DNA of 64,000 bases from Myroides sp. 1354 (GTDB lineage: Bacteria; Bacteroidota; Bacteroidia; Flavobacteriales; Flavobacteriaceae), in NCBI RefSeq assembly GCF_030324495.1, contig NZ_JACAGN010000005.1:173144-237143 (forward strand). The letters are read 5' to 3'. The position numbers and the translations under genes are program-made. How positions within the stretch are numbered: the stretch's first letter is position 1; the number at the start of each line of letters is the position of its first letter. Below, piece after piece: positions 63,665 through 64,000 of the stretch. Under the pieces are notes generated by a model. That model ran no database searches. It was not told the DNA's origin and saw nothing but the letters and a program-made list of their open reading frames with translations.

Positions 63665-64000
63665 CGACAGTCAACAACGACAGTCAACAACGACAGTCAA
63701 TAAACGACAGTCAATAAACGACAGTCAACAAACGACAGTCAACAACGACAGTCAACAAACGACAGTCAACAACGACAGTCAACAAACGACAGTCAACAAA
63801 CGACAATCAACAAACGACAATCAACAAACGACAATCAACAAACGACAATCAACAAACGACAATCAACAACGACAGTCAACAAACGACAGTCAACAAACGA
63901 CAGTCAACAAACGACAGTCAACAAACGACAGTCAACAAACGACAGTCAACAAACGACAGTCAACAAACGACAGTCAACAAACGACAGTCAACAAACGACA
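63665..64000. repeat. Large 14-bp tandem array (CGACAGTCAACAAA)n, running off the window
   Basis: Twenty-four full units and the start of another. Consensus CGACAGTCAACAAA (14 bases = 2 x 7). Variants: 13-base units lacking one A, two CGACAGTCAATAAA units, and a block of five CGACAATCAACAA(A) units (63801-63869). No spacers and no cas-like gene, so not a CRISPR array. Confidence 0.95.

Noticed and set aside
63665..64000. Possible CRISPR array
   Set aside because: Units are 13-14 bases and directly abut; there are no unique spacers of constant length and no cas gene nearby. It is a minisatellite.

Overview
The window looks like chromosomal DNA of an AT-rich member of the Flavobacteriaceae (Bacteroidota). 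A Myroides-like genus would fit, but I cannot fix the genus without a search. The evidence is the Bacteroidota -7 promoter motif TAnnTTTG, often with an upstream TTG 18-20 bases away, ahead of many genes; very few Shine-Dalgarno-like sites; a CusA-TolC fusion pump, DUF3810, DUF6660 and DUF3820 proteins; and PorSS/gliding-type secreted propellers. No rRNA, tRNA, transposase or integrase gene was seen.

Layout. 1-7.6 kb: tail of an unknown gene, a LytS/LytR two-component pair, a CPA2 antiporter, a DHA2 exporter, and divergent pabA/pabB for p-aminobenzoate. 7.7-14 kb: a small secreted protein followed by an AcrA-AcrB-OprM type RND efflux operon. 14-24 kb: an unknown 513-residue protein, an S24-like repressor that lacks its serine, a LuxR regulator and a bacteriocin-type ABC exporter that are both truncated at one shared junction, HutD/SUKH/KptA genes, an M28 peptidase and a secreted propeller. 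24.9-35.4 kb: mostly core metabolism (SDR, fructose-6-phosphate aldolase, GltS, GuaA, a LysM receptor-like protein, OsmC, DUF3820, NDH-2, DUF3810 and a thioredoxin-like ferredoxin).

35.3-43.9 kb is the accessory hot spot. It is bounded by a 173-bp direct repeat: the 3' end of the ferredoxin gene reappears at 43721-43893 with one mismatch, 8462 bp downstream. Inside lie an AraC regulator, a metallo-beta-lactamase-fold hydrolase, an N-terminal fragment of a giant SpvB/Rhs protein, and three orphan Rhs C-terminal toxin modules. Each module is fused by overlapping or abutting codons to a small membrane or secreted putative immunity gene. The modules are separated by a roughly 235-bp repeat (R1, three copies) and a roughly 570-bp repeat (R2, two copies). 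At least two toxin fragments begin abruptly inside the Rhs core, so the locus looks like a silent store of polymorphic-toxin tips.

44-48 kb holds a Tam-like methyltransferase and a run of small unknown genes. 48.2-54.7 kb holds an MFS exporter, a divergent AraC regulator and a TolC-HlyD-MFS tripartite pump. 54.9-56.6 kb holds a four-helix-bundle protein, a TSUP permease and an AAA ATPase. 57.6-63.5 kb is a heavy-metal RND efflux operon (DUF6660, CzcA/CusA-TolC fusion, CusB).

A second pattern runs through the whole window. Many intergenic regions carry short tandem repeats with a period of seven bases but differing sequence. The largest is an array of 14-base (2 x 7) units that starts at 63665 and runs off the end of the window. 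A separate roughly 85-bp dispersed repeat family sits at 47.9 and 57.2 kb.
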